64,000 nt of DNA, taken from positions 11,279,921 to 11,343,920 of the forward strand of contig OX155955.1 of assembly GCA_944548615.1 (NCBI GenBank), read 5' to 3'. The notes under the pieces were generated by a model. The model saw nothing but the letters and a program-made list of their open reading frames with translations. It was not told the DNA's origin and searched no databases. Position 1 is the first letter of the stretch; each line of letters opens with the position of its first letter. This document shows, in pieces, positions 22,690 to 35,000 of the stretch. The position numbers and the translations under genes were made by a program. Origin of the DNA: Micropterix aruncella (lineage: Eukaryota; Arthropoda; Insecta; Lepidoptera; Micropterigidae).

Positions 22690-23240
22690 TGCATGCAAAT
22701 ATCTGTCCATATGTGTGGGCTTCCGATATACCGGTCTAGCCTATGTTGGACAAACGAAACGGCCCATAGTTACGCGACTGACAGAACACATCAAAGCTGT
22801 TAAAAACGTTCAGCGAGAAAAATCGGCGCTCTGCGAACATATATTGGATAGCGGAAGTAACCATTGGATGCAGTTTCAAAATCCCATTATGCTATCCAAA
22901 GAACAATTCTACTTTCCTCCCTTGATCCGCGAAGCCATTGAAATAAGAAGAACCCCGCCGAACTTCAATAGAGACGACGGTTACAAACTCTCTTCTACGT
23001 GGAACCCTCTTCTTAAAATGTTCCCGCCGCCGAACGCAAAGACGTAAAACAGGATACAGTGAGTGTTGTGTGCAAGACGGATTTTCAAAATTCCCCCGGT
23101 CCGAGCCCGGCCCCCCCACCACCGTCATAACCTACGCAGTGGCGGAAGCGGTATGCGGCCTACCCGCAAAACAACGGATTGACAGCTCTTCAGTCTACCC
23201 TGGACAACGGCGGCTGCAACGTCACTGAAACGTCGGGTGC
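22690..23240 (+). pseudogene. Penelope-like retroelement, GIY-YIG endonuclease end
   Basis: The frame 22715-23047 encodes GLAYVGQTKRPIVTRLTEH (the YVGQTKR form of the GIY-YIG core, with Arg of the RL-EH motif), LIREAIEIRR (the catalytic Glu helix) and NFNRDDGYKLSSTWNPLL, the signature tail of Penelope-like elements. The reverse transcriptase that should lie upstream is absent, so this is a 5'-truncated copy. GC-rich 3' flank 23050-23240 probably belongs to it. It lies about 0.8 kb after the lyase stop, same strand. Confidence 0.85.
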
Positions 23241-23489
23241 TACAAATTTCACGCGGTAAATTCGTTTTCTATCCTATTTATATTGTTTATCAATGTTTGT
23301 TTTGTTTAATAATATTGGTTTATCAAGATTATGTTGTTCAAAACGTATTACAATATAATTTGCAAAATACAAAGGGGGCTCCGAGATATCGATGCCCTAA
23401 GGGCGCCTCTACATGGGTTAATCCGGCACTGATCGTCGACAGCTTTCCCGCTAGAAGACAGTCTTACTTTGAGACGGAATAGCTACATG

Positions 23490-26320
23490 ATAAAGGTTAA
23501 TGGAATGTTGTGTACTTTCTATCTGTTCACCTACATATACTTAGAAGTTTGTTGATATTCTTAATTTGAACCTAAGTGAACTGGCGTTGATAGAGTATGG
23601 CATTAAATCGAGAGTATGATTCCCAGTTGTTCAACTTCTGTCAGATGTATCGACAATCTGTTTAAAAAACCTTGCATCAAAAATCTGTATCAATCTGTTT
23701 AGAAACCTTGAAACTCATTTCTCATCAAGCTTCTGCACACGAGTACGGACGACTATCAATACATCTCTATTATAATTCAAACTTCCAAAATTCGGACAAA
23801 GTTCACTAGACAAGTGCTTCCAATAGAGATATGATTGAATGATGTTTGAAAAAGTCGTAAGCAGATTAAAAAAGCCTTGCATTCGAAATGTTGCTAGAAA
23901 GACGGATCTGCTCAAGTCGTTCGAGGAACTCAACTACGGATGAGTTGCTGCCGTAAACAAAACCCAAATCTAATGGCTTGAAAACGCGATCATATCCAAA
24001 CTTATTTTCTATAGGAACGTGGTCAGAATCAACCATGGCAGATTTGCAAACGAGACTGGCTTCACATCAAACGAATTTACAGTAGAAAATGGCTGAGAAT
24101 CAACAGACATTGAGGTCGAAGGTATAGGTAGTTAGAACCTTCGATTATACTACTGGTAGAACGATAATGGTATAGAACGATAGGACTCGATAATGGACTC
24201 GTAGAACGCGCTGTCTCTAAATAACCTTCCAAAATTGAAATAATGTCTAAGACCTCATTATATAGAATCTCTAATGTTCTCTTTGGGTCAAAAGAAGGGG
24301 ATTTATTCTAGAAATTCTATGAAAGTGTCTTCAGTTTTTATGAACGGGACTTTTGTAAACGGGAATAAGCATTAATTAAGTACAGTACAATATTATTGCT
24401 ACTTTAATAATAAAAAACTACTTTTTACAAACGCAGTATTGATATGTTATAACGTCTGAATTAATTAAAATCACTTACTTGGCAAATATGAAATTTTGCA
24501 AAAAAAAAGTTGAAAGGTTAGGAACTATGTTTACAACAAAGTGTTTATTTGAACCATTGATTTTAACACTATAAAATCAATGTTTGAACATAGAAACCAA
24601 CCCCCACCAAGTAAAACGAGTATTCGGGCGAAACAAGTCGCCAAATTTTCTTAATTCCGGACTACTTCAGATGTGTAGCCGAATAGCTATGCTTTGATGT
24701 GTAGCTTTTGGGAACAGCCTTGCAACATGTTGCATGGCTGTCCAATGTCCATGAGCTTTTAATCCTATGCCGCTCTGTGTGGGTGTAACGGAAAATTTCT
24801 ACAACTTTTATTTATAATTAGCGTATGTCTAGTACTTAGAACTCTTTAAATATTTATATATACCTATTATAGTTTATTCTAAATAAGATAAAAACGAATT
24901 TACTGCTGCAGCTGTGGTTTAGCGTACGTTGGAAAATCGAAATGAGAAAATTTTCATATTTTTTTTATTTCAGCACCAAAAATACTTCAAGTTCAGCTAC
25001 CAATTCCATTGTATTTTATACAACGCAGGCCTGTGTTATTTTTTCGTGGGCTTCTTGCAAACATTAAAAAAATGAGAAACATAAATAGCTCCAAATTTTA
25101 AATATTCTTTTCGTTACCTACCCTATAAGCCTCTAAGCCTAACTCCCTGTTCTCTCCTGGCGGCTTTTCGTCTTTGCCGTAGCGGAACCGCGTCGCTCCT
25201 CTGACTTCTTTATATCAAGAGGAGCTCAGAGGAGGAATCAGGGAAGGCGGAATTTATTGAATGAGTAAACTTACAAAAGTAGGTGTACTCGCCGAAACGG
25301 ATTACTCGAAGTTTTATGTAACGAGAGAAAGAGAGAGAGAGAGAAATAGGGGTTCCTTCGAGGGCCGTAAAACCCCGCATTCTAAGAAAATAGGATATTT
25401 CAGAAGATTAAGAACAGTCGAAAATAATGGAGTGATCACGAGCGATTTAAGATTTTTAGTATATAAGGGAGACTGGGGCTGGTAGCCGCAATTATTAGTT
25501 TTGATTTCAGCCATCGGCCAAAACCCAGCAAATGCAACATTGATGATTTTGAGATACTCGTATTTAAAAGTTTGTAAGACGGTAGAGAGGGGAAAATAAA
25601 ATTATTATTAATATTTACTCTGAATCGGCAGCTTTGCTAATATGTTCGTCACAAACAACATTAAGAAGTTTTTAGGTAAACATCAAAATTATCAGAGCTT
25701 AAACTAATCTCTCCAAATGTCCAACACTCTAATTTAAAGGAAGTTCTTATGAGGATTAGGTTTATAGTTTGGACGGTTGAATTTTGTGCTGCGACCTCGA
25801 TGATTTGCGTTAGGTTGAATTCGCAAATAATCAATACAATCGAAAAAACACAATACAATAAAATAATAATAAACAATCTCTAGCCCAGCTACATCGTAAT
25901 AATTTGTGAGAATTGTTTACGTTTTCACCAGGGGACCTAATCTTCTTTGTATGATAGTAGTCAGTCCCACTAATTCCTAATCTACAGACCCACTGGCATT
26001 TTGGTTGCCCTACGCTGCTCTTTTCCAGGACATTTACAACTTGCAGAAGTAGGGGTTCAAGAGCTGATAGCAATACTGCGATTAATGTGTCTTTTCATTA
26101 AGTAAAACGTATTATAAGGGATGGTAGGTGTGTTAGGGCAGCAAAAGAGGCTGGCTTAACCCCTGGGTGGCCACACACATCGATAAGAGTTTTTCGTATT
26201 ATCCGTATTTATTCAATTATCACCTCTATTTCTCCCTCCACTGCGGTAAAAGCCAGTCATTGAAGACTGCCATTGTATAAGCCACCGTTATGTATTAGTA
26301 TGCCTGCATACACCTACAAA
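23490..26320. other. Intergenic stretch without recognised genes
   Basis: AT-rich sequence between the Penelope fragment and the pogo-like element. Short frames are present, but none resembles a protein. A (GA)n run at about 25326-25345 and a fragment of the MITE family of 31009 at about 26220-26320 (GCGGTAAAAG, then AAGCCACCGTTATGTATTAG) are the only features noted. Confidence 0.4.
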
Positions 26321-26956
26321 TAAAATTTCCTTGCCGCTAGCAATGGTTTTTCCAAGAAAAAAAAAATCAACCGCACATGTTGCAAGGTGCACCACTAGGT
26401 ACATTAGGTTTGGCTGCAGCTTCAGGGTGGAAGAATGCCGAAATATTCGTAGATGGGATGAAACATTTTATCAAACACTTTTCGGCCTTCAAAGCAAATC
26501 CCGAACTTCTCATAATTGACAACTACGAAAGCCACCTGTCAATCGAAGCACTTAATCTTATAAAATCATCAGGAGTTACTATTTTAACTACATCCGCATA
26601 CAACAGCAAAGCTGCAACCACTATACTATCCGCATTACAAAGTGGCGAGTCAGGTAATTTATCATCGAAATCGTGCTATCTCTTTCGCACTTGCACGGCC
26701 TTATGGAGCGATACCTGTAACCGTAGTGTAGGTAGTTTTACGCATTCAAAAGGAATGTCAATAAAGTAATGAAACGGGGTAAATAAATATTATTTCAGTA
26801 TTGTTTCATTACGATAAATATTAAATAAGTTAAAAATATAAATATTGATATTGAATTATTAAAATAAAAATATAAAAGTATCAAATTTATAATAGTTGAC
26901 AATAAAATAATTGTTATACAAAAAAAATATAAAACTAAACAAAGAAAGTCAGCAAG

Positions 26957-27278
26957 CTATTCATATTCGTCTTCACTGTCACTATCGTCTTGTAGATTAA
27001 TAACATGACAATGGGTGTCAATTATATGTGATTTGGCCAGGTCTTCGTTCTGGAGATTTTTGAATTCGATTCCGAATTCGATCTAGAGTTCGTTCGCTCG
27101 TTCCACAAACTAATGTTGCCAACTTTCTTGGTTGTTGAAAATCAATTGTCCTTACGACATCAGGGTCTTCTTTCAACTTATGCAACCACTTATAAATGTT
27201 GAGAATGACATGCCGGCTTTGCTGGTTAACATCACTTCTTAACTTGGTCAAATTAGTTTTGCAAAAATCTTCCATCAT
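26957..27278 (-). pseudogene. Transposase N-terminus joined to acidic C-terminus, core deleted
   Basis: From the ATG at 27278 the frame reads MMEDFCKTNLTKLRSDVNQQ, then HVILNIYKWLHKL and LVCGTSERTLDRIRNRIQKS, a helix-turn-helix region like that at 240-370. Straight after it, in another frame, comes an acidic end INLQDDSDSEDEYE and a stop at 26957-26959, typical of a transposase C-terminus. The catalytic middle is missing. Confidence 0.55.
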
Positions 27279-27599
27279 GATGTAGATTCACAAATAGAGT
27301 TCATATAACAAATAAGTTATGCTCTTTGACATTAGGCCTTTTATAGCAGAATATTTTGTTATCGATAATGCCTAATAACCTACATAATACGCACAATAAT
27401 TATAGTAGACGAAAACTAATTTGGCAAAAGTGTCGTTAAAATGTCATAAAATGTCGAAATCGAACTGTTACGGTTACCACAATTAATAGTCCTAATCGGT
27501 TAGCTACTTACCACCTATTACGGTATTTACTCACCGCTTTTGGCTAAATCTAGGAATTTTATCGATTTATCTAATTTTACCACGAAAAAGTCTTTTCAT

Positions 27600-28230
27600 T
27601 TTTCGGATTAATATGCCTAGAGCTAGATGACACTCACAAATAATGTGGCTTTCTATTGGTAAAAGAATTTTCAAAATCGGTTCAGTAGATCCAGAGATTA
27701 CTTCCTACAACCTCACAAACTTTACCTCTTTATAATATTAGTATAGAAGTATAGATTACGATACGGTCTCGCGGTGCCATACCTATGTCGTATTATCTCT
27801 TTAACTATGTATGTAGTAAAAGGGAAATGTCTTTTGTTTTAAACACTTGAGACGATAAATTTACTTATTTTGATAAGAATTCATAATTAATAAAATGTAA
27901 AAGTTAGGCATATGCTGTCGCTGACTTTTTTGTAGGCATTATCAACCTCTACAACTTTTCTCTAGAACTTAATCATATATCTCTCATCGTTAAGGCAGTG
28001 TTCGTTAGAAACGTTTTTGTTAGACCGCTTATTCTCCGACTTACTTTGCAAATCCGACTACCACGAAAAAGTCTTTTAATTTTTTGGATTAATATATAAC
28101 TTATGACACTCACAAATAATGTGGCTTTCTATTGGTAAAAGAAATTTCAAAATCGGTTCAGTAGATCCATAGATTACATCCTACAACATCACAAACTTTA
28201 CCTCTTTATAATATTGGTATAGATAAATAT
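27600..28230 (-). repeat. Helitron-like tandem units, minus-strand copies
   Basis: Read on the minus strand, two units each start near CTAATATTATAAAGAGGTAA (at about 27750; the variant CCAATATTATAAAG at about 28225) and continue with GGATCTACTGAACCGATTTT, CCAATAGAAAGCCACATTAT and GACTTTTTCGTGGTA. Same family and the same head-to-tail layout as at 55030-56310. Confidence 0.6.
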
Positions 28231-30265
28231 TTTATCGACATGGTACCATTCCTATGTTAACTGTCTCTAATTGCCCCAGTCGCCAGTTTGTACTGCGGAT
28301 ACTATAGACGTTGAACTCACTAGACGTTGAACTAAATGGACAATTTAAGGTATATTATAACGCAGCGGTGGATTCATGACTACTGAGAAATCCGGGGCGA
28401 CCTCTAACTATCTACAATGTCGCTGAGTGAGTTGGTGCTGCTTATTTGAAATCTATGATACCTATAAACATAGTAAATGCATTCAAGAAATGTAGGATAT
28501 TCCCATTCGATGACTGCATTTTTACGGAAGCCGATTTCATGCCTAGCACCGTAACGGATAGGCCACGTATTGCGCCTTCAAACGGGACAGAATTGGGCCA
28601 AGTTGGAGATGAAAATATTGCGCCCAGGAGTTCTGATCCACGAGAAATTAATGAGGAATTTAGAAGGAGTAATGAACAACATAATTCTTCTACAGTTCGT
28701 AATCAAGCCGAAAGTGACGGTCATAATGATGATTTTCAGCCGAACGCTTCCACCAGCAGATAGCCGCCGATGAGAGAAGCTTCCAATTTAATATCTCCGT
28801 CTTCAGTACTTAACCAAGCTGGAAATAACCATCGGAACGTAGATTTCCAACCCACTCCTTGTACAAGTCGAAAATTTATTTCACCCATGGAATTCATGCC
28901 ACCAATAGAAGAGAAACATCACGATTTAAAGAGACGTAGAGCTCAAGGAAAAAGCCTGATCGCGAACGATACTCCCGAAAAGAACGTTATTGCCGAAAAG
29001 AAGACGAAAGGAAATCAAAAGCAAATTTTGAACACAAAATTTTTGCGCATTTCGTGAATTTACGTAATTTTGCAGACGTGAATTTAATGTTAAAATACTG
29101 TATTTCTATAAGTTTTATTGCACAACATAAAAGATCATTTATATTATTGTCTAATGAGTGAGCTACTTTTTTGAAAATTATTAAAGAATTTTGATTAATT
29201 GACCTTCAACCGGCGACTGTTTGTGAATTTTTGATGTAAGAGGTTTAGAATATAACATATTTACGAATTGTTTTGACATCTAAACGGTATAAAAAATTAG
29301 AATGTATTGTTGTGAAAGTCCTCTATATAATAAGCGAATCACTTTTTACTACTTTCATATAAAATTGTTGATTAAAAAATATTTAACTTTGTCAAATTTT
29401 TTAGAAAATGGGCGAAGAAATGCTTTTGATTTTGGCCTTTTAGAACTCTCGTTCATAAAATAAAAACAACAGAAATAAACTTTAGTTCAATATCAATCCA
29501 TTTCCTCAAAAAAATGCAAAACATTAATTAAAATTGGCAATAAAGTCTTTTAAAACAATCTAATTCTCGCGTTATGATACTCGCCTATGATACGATTCAC
29601 GCCTCAAGTCAGCTGGTCCCCGCCGAGCGCTTTCAAAGGGTGGACGTATCTCTTTGGCTCCGAAAATCCTACCTACCTATAGTTATATTATACCATTGAT
29701 TATAGAGGTATCACGGCACACATCGATTTCGTACACGGCCTCTTAAGAAAGCAAAGCAAAAATTTTTTACAGAGAATAAAATCCAAAATAAATTAATCAA
29801 AAATAAAAAGAAAGCTGTTGAAAATAATGACTCATCCGATGAAGAAGAATTTATAGCCAGCGGATCATCGTTTGGTGGCGAAGAATATATATGTAAATGA
29901 ATATGAAGATGAAGATGGCGGAATTATTCTAGACGGTAACTTTTTACCATTTCGTCGTTATCCAAAAGAGCAAGAATTCGTCGTTGTCTTATTTGACCTA
30001 AAGAAAACCTCTGTTTATTACGTTGCCAAAATATTAGAAATAATAGACGACAAAGATTTACCTAACTTTTTTTAAGACTGAAAAATGGGACACATCAAAC
30101 ATTTTGTGAGCCTCTTGTACCTGATACATCGACAATACGGGTAAAAGATATTAAATATATATTACCAGATCCTAAAATTATTGGCAGTAGCCGAGGGCAA
30201 GCGTCTTTTACATTTGACGTACATTTCGACATGTCGCTGTTAAATTTGCGTAAAAAATATAGATA

Positions 30266-31008
30266 AATAAGTTAGGTTTGTTTCTTGCCATATGATGATG
30301 ATATTTCTAAATTATTTAAGAATAACTAATAATGATTATTTAAAGAATTGCTACTTTTGAATTTAGAAAATTGAGAGTGATTTCATGTACCAATATTAAG
30401 TAGTTACTTATAAGTTCTAAACACTGGATCTCCCTAATTATAAATGTTGTTGAGATGTTGATTTAGCAGGATAGTATATTTGAGAATTACTCTTTATGTT
30501 TATGTTTTAAACACGATTAAAAAATCTGGAGCTTTTAATTTTTTAAGAAATATAAGAACAATGTATGTTCTGATGTGTGTCATTATGCAAATGTTGATTT
30601 GTTCGTTTGATGCTTATCACTTCACAAAAATAAGTCTACTTTTGTTAATTTTTGGAAGATTCATGATTAATAATGAATAAAGACTGGTTTCGTAACATCT
30701 CGTGTTAATAAAATAAAAGTCTCATATTATGTAATGGTTAAATGTGTACACCGTGGTTAACTGTGGCAAACCCCCCGGTTAATAGTGTACCATAGTGTGG
30801 ACACAGTTAGCCAAATGCCATTTTTATTTTAAAGTTTATTTCCTCGAAAACCATTAAAAAATAAAAAAATAATTAAACGCAAATGTGTAGCCAACTAATA
30901 TATGTCTTAGCCAATGCAGATGCAAATTAATTTTGAATGAAAAATTAGGCGCGTTGACGGCTAGAAATGTAGGTGGTTAACTGTTTAACACCCTTTATAT
31001 AATGGTGA
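30266..31008. other. AT-rich intergenic stretch
   Basis: No gene seen. Around 30735-30835 the words GTGGTTAACTGTGG and GGTTAATAGTGTACC repeat a TTAAC theme in both orientations and recur at 30970-30995, suggesting remains of a small inverted-repeat element. Confidence 0.35.
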
Positions 31009-31140
31009 CCTATTCAATAAAGGCGACTTTTACTGCATATAACTTCATAATTGCATAAATACGGAGATCGGCCGAACGCGAATTGTCGCAACAGAAAAGC
31101 CACCGATCGGTGGTATTGGCATCCAAGCGGTTAAACAACC
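31009..31140 (+). repeat. MITE family copy (GATCGGTGGTATTGGCAT)
   Basis: Words in order: CATATAACTTCATAATTGCA, TAAATACGGAGATC, CACCGATCGGTGGTATTGGC, AGCGGTTAAA. The reverse complement occurs at 34195-34345, with looser relatives at 15670-15830 and 26220-26320. Confidence 0.6.
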
Positions 31141-31854
31141 TAGTCAATAACACTTCGCCACTGCTTCTGCTTCAATTCTTTTGTAAAAGTTAAAAACAAA
31201 AAAAGCTGCGTTTTGCGATCTTGACCCAGCGTGCGACGCGGAGACACTGCGCCGGTAAATGTGTTCATGCTGGACAAGCATGCTTAGGGCCCCCTTGATG
31301 GTCAAAACTGCTCCACATGCACGTACGAGGACGCGGAGGTTCTGCGCCGGCAAATGAGTATATAAATGCTTTGGCAAACACGCTTGATTTGTCATTAAGC
31401 CACGTCACGCGTTGCTTGTCAAGCACGTAAATGCTTGACAAATAATGTCGTCTATCTAGGAAGCCCTTTAAATCTAAAGTGATTACCTACATATCAAAAA
31501 GAAATCTAGATATCAAACTGGTTGATTGAATAGTATGTTATTTATGTCATAGGTGCAATATTGTATTTTCCTTTGTAGTACGCCAATTTCATAGGAACGG
31601 CAACCTACCACTAAAATACTTCGAATTTCCAAACCTACGAATATTCTTAGAGTATCGTATTTTTGTAAGATCTGTGTTATTAGCTATACAAAATACTCGT
31701 ATTATCATTCTTGTTTCAATCTGTAAGCTACGACTTTTTATTGTAACGGTATTGTGGTATTACTATAGTCTTCCTTTTGTTAATAATCAATAAATTACGA
31801 CACAGTTTTATTACGACAGCGATCGATTGGAAGTTTGGTATATTTGATCGGCCT

Positions 31855-31861
31855 TATAAAA
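31855..31861 (+). promoter_or_regulatory. TATA box of the WAP-domain gene
   Basis: TATAAAA, 172 bases before the ATG at 32033, followed 10-20 bases later by ATTCATTGCATT, which could hold the start site. A later TTTGTGCAG at 31999-32007 could be an acceptor of a leader intron, or the leader may be unspliced. Confidence 0.45.
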
Positions 31862-32032
31862 CCGCAATTCATTGCATTAATTGTATAACTAAAGGATGTG
31901 GTCATGTTGGTTCTCACCGAATGGCCTTTGATAAAGAATTCCTTTTAGTGAGATAATGTATTGAATATAAAATTCATTCAACCATTGGCTTTTTTCCGTT
32001 TGTGCAGATTGGACGGTTTGTTTATTTCAAAA

Positions 32033-35000
32033 ATGCTTAAATTGTGCATTGCTGTTTTAGCTGCAGTATTGATACTGCATTGCGGATTATTTTCCAACGG
32101 TGAGTTATTTTAAATTTATGAAAATAAAAATATTTATTCTATCGGGAGTCAAACTGTACATTCTATTCCGATTATCATTGTTGTCTACGAATTAAAGATC
32201 ACAGGGAAAAAAGGAGTTTAGTAAGATAAAAACAGTTTGAAACAAAAAACAAAAAATCAAAAAACAAAAAACCTTGATATCAGTGCCATTAAATAAAAAG
32301 AGCTTTTTAATAAAAATCCGAGTGATAGTTAATATGTTTATTAATCATTTATAATACATAAATAGAAAAGTCAAACATTAATTTAAATACAGTTTTTAAA
32401 AAATCTGGCTAAAGTCATTATTTACTGGAAAAAACGAAAATATCCCAAAAAACTGGTTATCAAAGAAAAATGTCATTTTAATTTCTAGCCTCTATATTGT
32501 TGTCCAAATAAATGATTCGATGGTATACTCCTCGGGCTTTCAAGTGTTATCATGAACTTAAAAATTTCAGCCAAAAAATGATAATCCTTTTATTTTTCCT
32601 GGGAAGAGATGGGAATAATCTTATTTTTTTGGCAAGAAACCTAATTAAATAAAACCTACCTAATTGAGAAAATCCTATGTTTTTAATAAAATGAATCTTC
32701 ACCGTACCATTGATTAAATAGCGTAATTAATTACTCAATGCAGTACTACGATGTGGCAGCTAGGATTTTACTACGAAACGCAACGTATAGATCGCAACTG
32801 TAAATCGCACTTTTAGATCCATTTTTAAAAATATTTTATGTTCAATATGGCGGCGTTTGTGGTATAACAGTATGGTGTAAACTCTAAACACGCCTAGACG
32901 GTATCCTATTTCGAAATAAAATAATAATAGAATATCCAACGAATTTTAAAATCATAGCTCTTATTATAATATTTCAATAGTATATACGTATATATGTCAA
33001 TTTTCAATTTGGTATACAAGTTTCAATATGTAATAAGTACGTACTATAAGTTCAGATAGACTAATAGATGGCTTTCTATTTCTCCGTATTTTTTCTGAGA
33101 CGGAATCAGCCTATTTAAAAAATGCCATAGATGGCACTTCTAACTGAATGTTATTATTGTTATCATTAGCTAAATTATTGGATTTTCATAATCAATCAGT
33201 CCTTTACAAAAATATGAAATTATAAAATAAAAAGATGGCCAAATAAATTGCTATTCGTTTTGCCGTCAATGCTATCAGCGCCATAATATGTATTTGGCCG
33301 GCGCAGAAGGGTTGTCAAAATAGGTTGTTAAGCAATCTAATACCATGTATAATCAATGGTCGTACCTAATCAATAATTATTAGAGCTATCACAAAATATT
33401 CAACGGATTTTACCGCATGAATTTTTTGGAACCCGACGTTACGGCGTTGTTTGTCCAGGTCAGACTGTTTCTGCATGTTTCTTTAGGTTATCATGGACCA
33501 CTTTCATGGGCATTCAGTAATGCAAGGTAGGGATGGACATCGAAGGAAAAACATCGATGTTACCATCGATACTAACATCGTTACGGAAACATCGATGGTC
33601 GAAAAATATCGTTTTCAAATTATCGATATTTAGATCATCTAAACATCGATATATCTTTTAAAAAACATCGTACGTTTGACTCATTTTGCTTACAATCCCT
33701 ATGAGTTTTAATAGAGTCTCATAGAGATTAACACAGTGATATCATGTATGATTCAACATATGTGTTAAAATAAAACAATTAAAAAAGTAATTAAATCTAA
33801 ATCAAAAATAGGAAATGACAATATTTAATCAATTTATTTCCGAAATTCGTCGATTAACCGCCGCAACTTTTTGTGGTCGACTTTGTATAAAAATACTGAC
33901 AATATATATTTTTAATGAATTCTCTCTTATTTCCTAACAATTAATATTGCCTAATAATTAATACTAATAATCTTCTTTATTGCCTATAATAATATAAGTT
34001 TCACTTTGACATGGCTGCTGCACCCAGGGTTGGCTCGGGACAGAGCTTTTAATGAAAGCTTGTTTTTAAAAATGTGTTTTTAATATTAACTTCTTATTCT
34101 ATTTGTTGTTACTGTTAATTTTCCAATTTTCGTACCTATTAAAACTTTATTACATTACACACACGCCTGCCAATTTACAATGTTCGATTTCCGATCGTAT
34201 TTAACCGCTGGAATGCTAATACCATCGATCGGTGGTCTTTACGTTGCGAGAACTTGCGCGCGGCTGATCTCCGTATTTATGCACTTATGTAATTATATGC
34301 GAAAAAGCGTTCATTGAACAAGCCACCCTTATAGATTAGTATGTAAAATTTCGACGGTTGAAAACATGCCGTCATGAGTTTCATTCTTATGGGTAGCTTC
34401 CAAGGGTTAAGTTTGCCCCGAACAAACTCCATTTTAGCCCATCCTCCACCGCAGTGCAGAAACAGAATATGTAAGCGTGTCTTTAAACTGTGCTTAAACA
34501 TTTTGAGAACCTTACCATAAATGATAACATATCTTATGTCAATCAACCAAGCATGTGTTCATGAATATAGTTACACCATAAAGCTTCTTCATCAAAATAT
34601 TTTAATCGCTTTATCGCAGTTTTTTTCAGTTGTTTCCTTTCTATTTATTGCTGTCCAGTTGAATATAAGGCTCTATTTTAGCGCGTTTTTAACCCTCGAT
34701 TAGGCAAACTTTCTTAGATCGCGACCCCCTTTTTGGTTAAAAAATAAATATAGCTGTTACGCGACCCCCCCCCCCCCTTAGACTGTAATTTAGTTATCTC
34801 GATCTCTTCCACAGCTGTAACTGTAAGCATCCAATAAATAACGTTTTTGTTAAAACAATGGCGAAAACCACATTAATTTTAAATAATTTTCACTTTCGAA
34901 GCGGTACCTAACTGCTTCCATCTTCAGATCAGCATAACATTTTGTAAAAGCATTAGCAAAACACATAATAAGTATGTTTCTTTTCTGAAGCTGTAAATGT

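Larger units (their letters stand above)
26624..28304. mobile_element. TA-flanked insertion that splits the pogo-like element
   Basis: The left end TACTATCCGCATTACAAAG mirrors the right end (rc TAGTATCCGCAGTACAAAC), followed by TGGCGA in both, and pogo coding sequence resumes in register outside TA dinucleotides at 26622-26623 and 28305-28306. This makes the insertion a Tc1/mariner-superfamily event. Inside are a minus-strand remnant of a transposase (27278-26957), two Helitron-like tandem units (27600-28230, minus) and a motif shared with the window start (27487-27513). Confidence 0.7.
26331..30265 (+). pseudogene. Pogo/Tigger-like transposase in three pieces
   Basis: Piece 1 (26370-26623): GAPLGTLGLAAASGWKNAEI, LLIIDNYESHLSIEALNL and, with a slip, a PPHTTAKLQPL-type stretch; this is the second half of the DDE_1 core. 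Piece 2 (28305-29057): FKVYYNAAVDS, an in-frame stop, LLRNPGRPLTIYNVAE, then MIPINIVNAFKKCRIFPFDD, DFMPSTVTDRP and DTPEKNVIAEKKTKG, the C-terminal extension usual in insect pogo-like proteins. Piece 3 (about 29745-30240): SSDEEEFIASGSSFGGEEY, then FVVVLFDLKKTSVYYVAKIL and FTFDVHFDMS-like words. Pieces 1 and 2 are separated by the insertion 26624-28304; 29058-29744 separates 2 and 3. Several stops and slips; inactive. Confidence 0.75.

Noticed and set aside
25261..25485. 74-codon frame with an Arg-Glu repeat
   Set aside because: The REREREREN run is a translated GA microsatellite; the rest matches nothing.
34750..34785. Poly-C run with AT-rich flanks, considered as an origin or promoter element
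   Set aside because: A bare homopolymer with GCGACCC words repeated nearby (34726-35110), typical of decayed repeat sequence.
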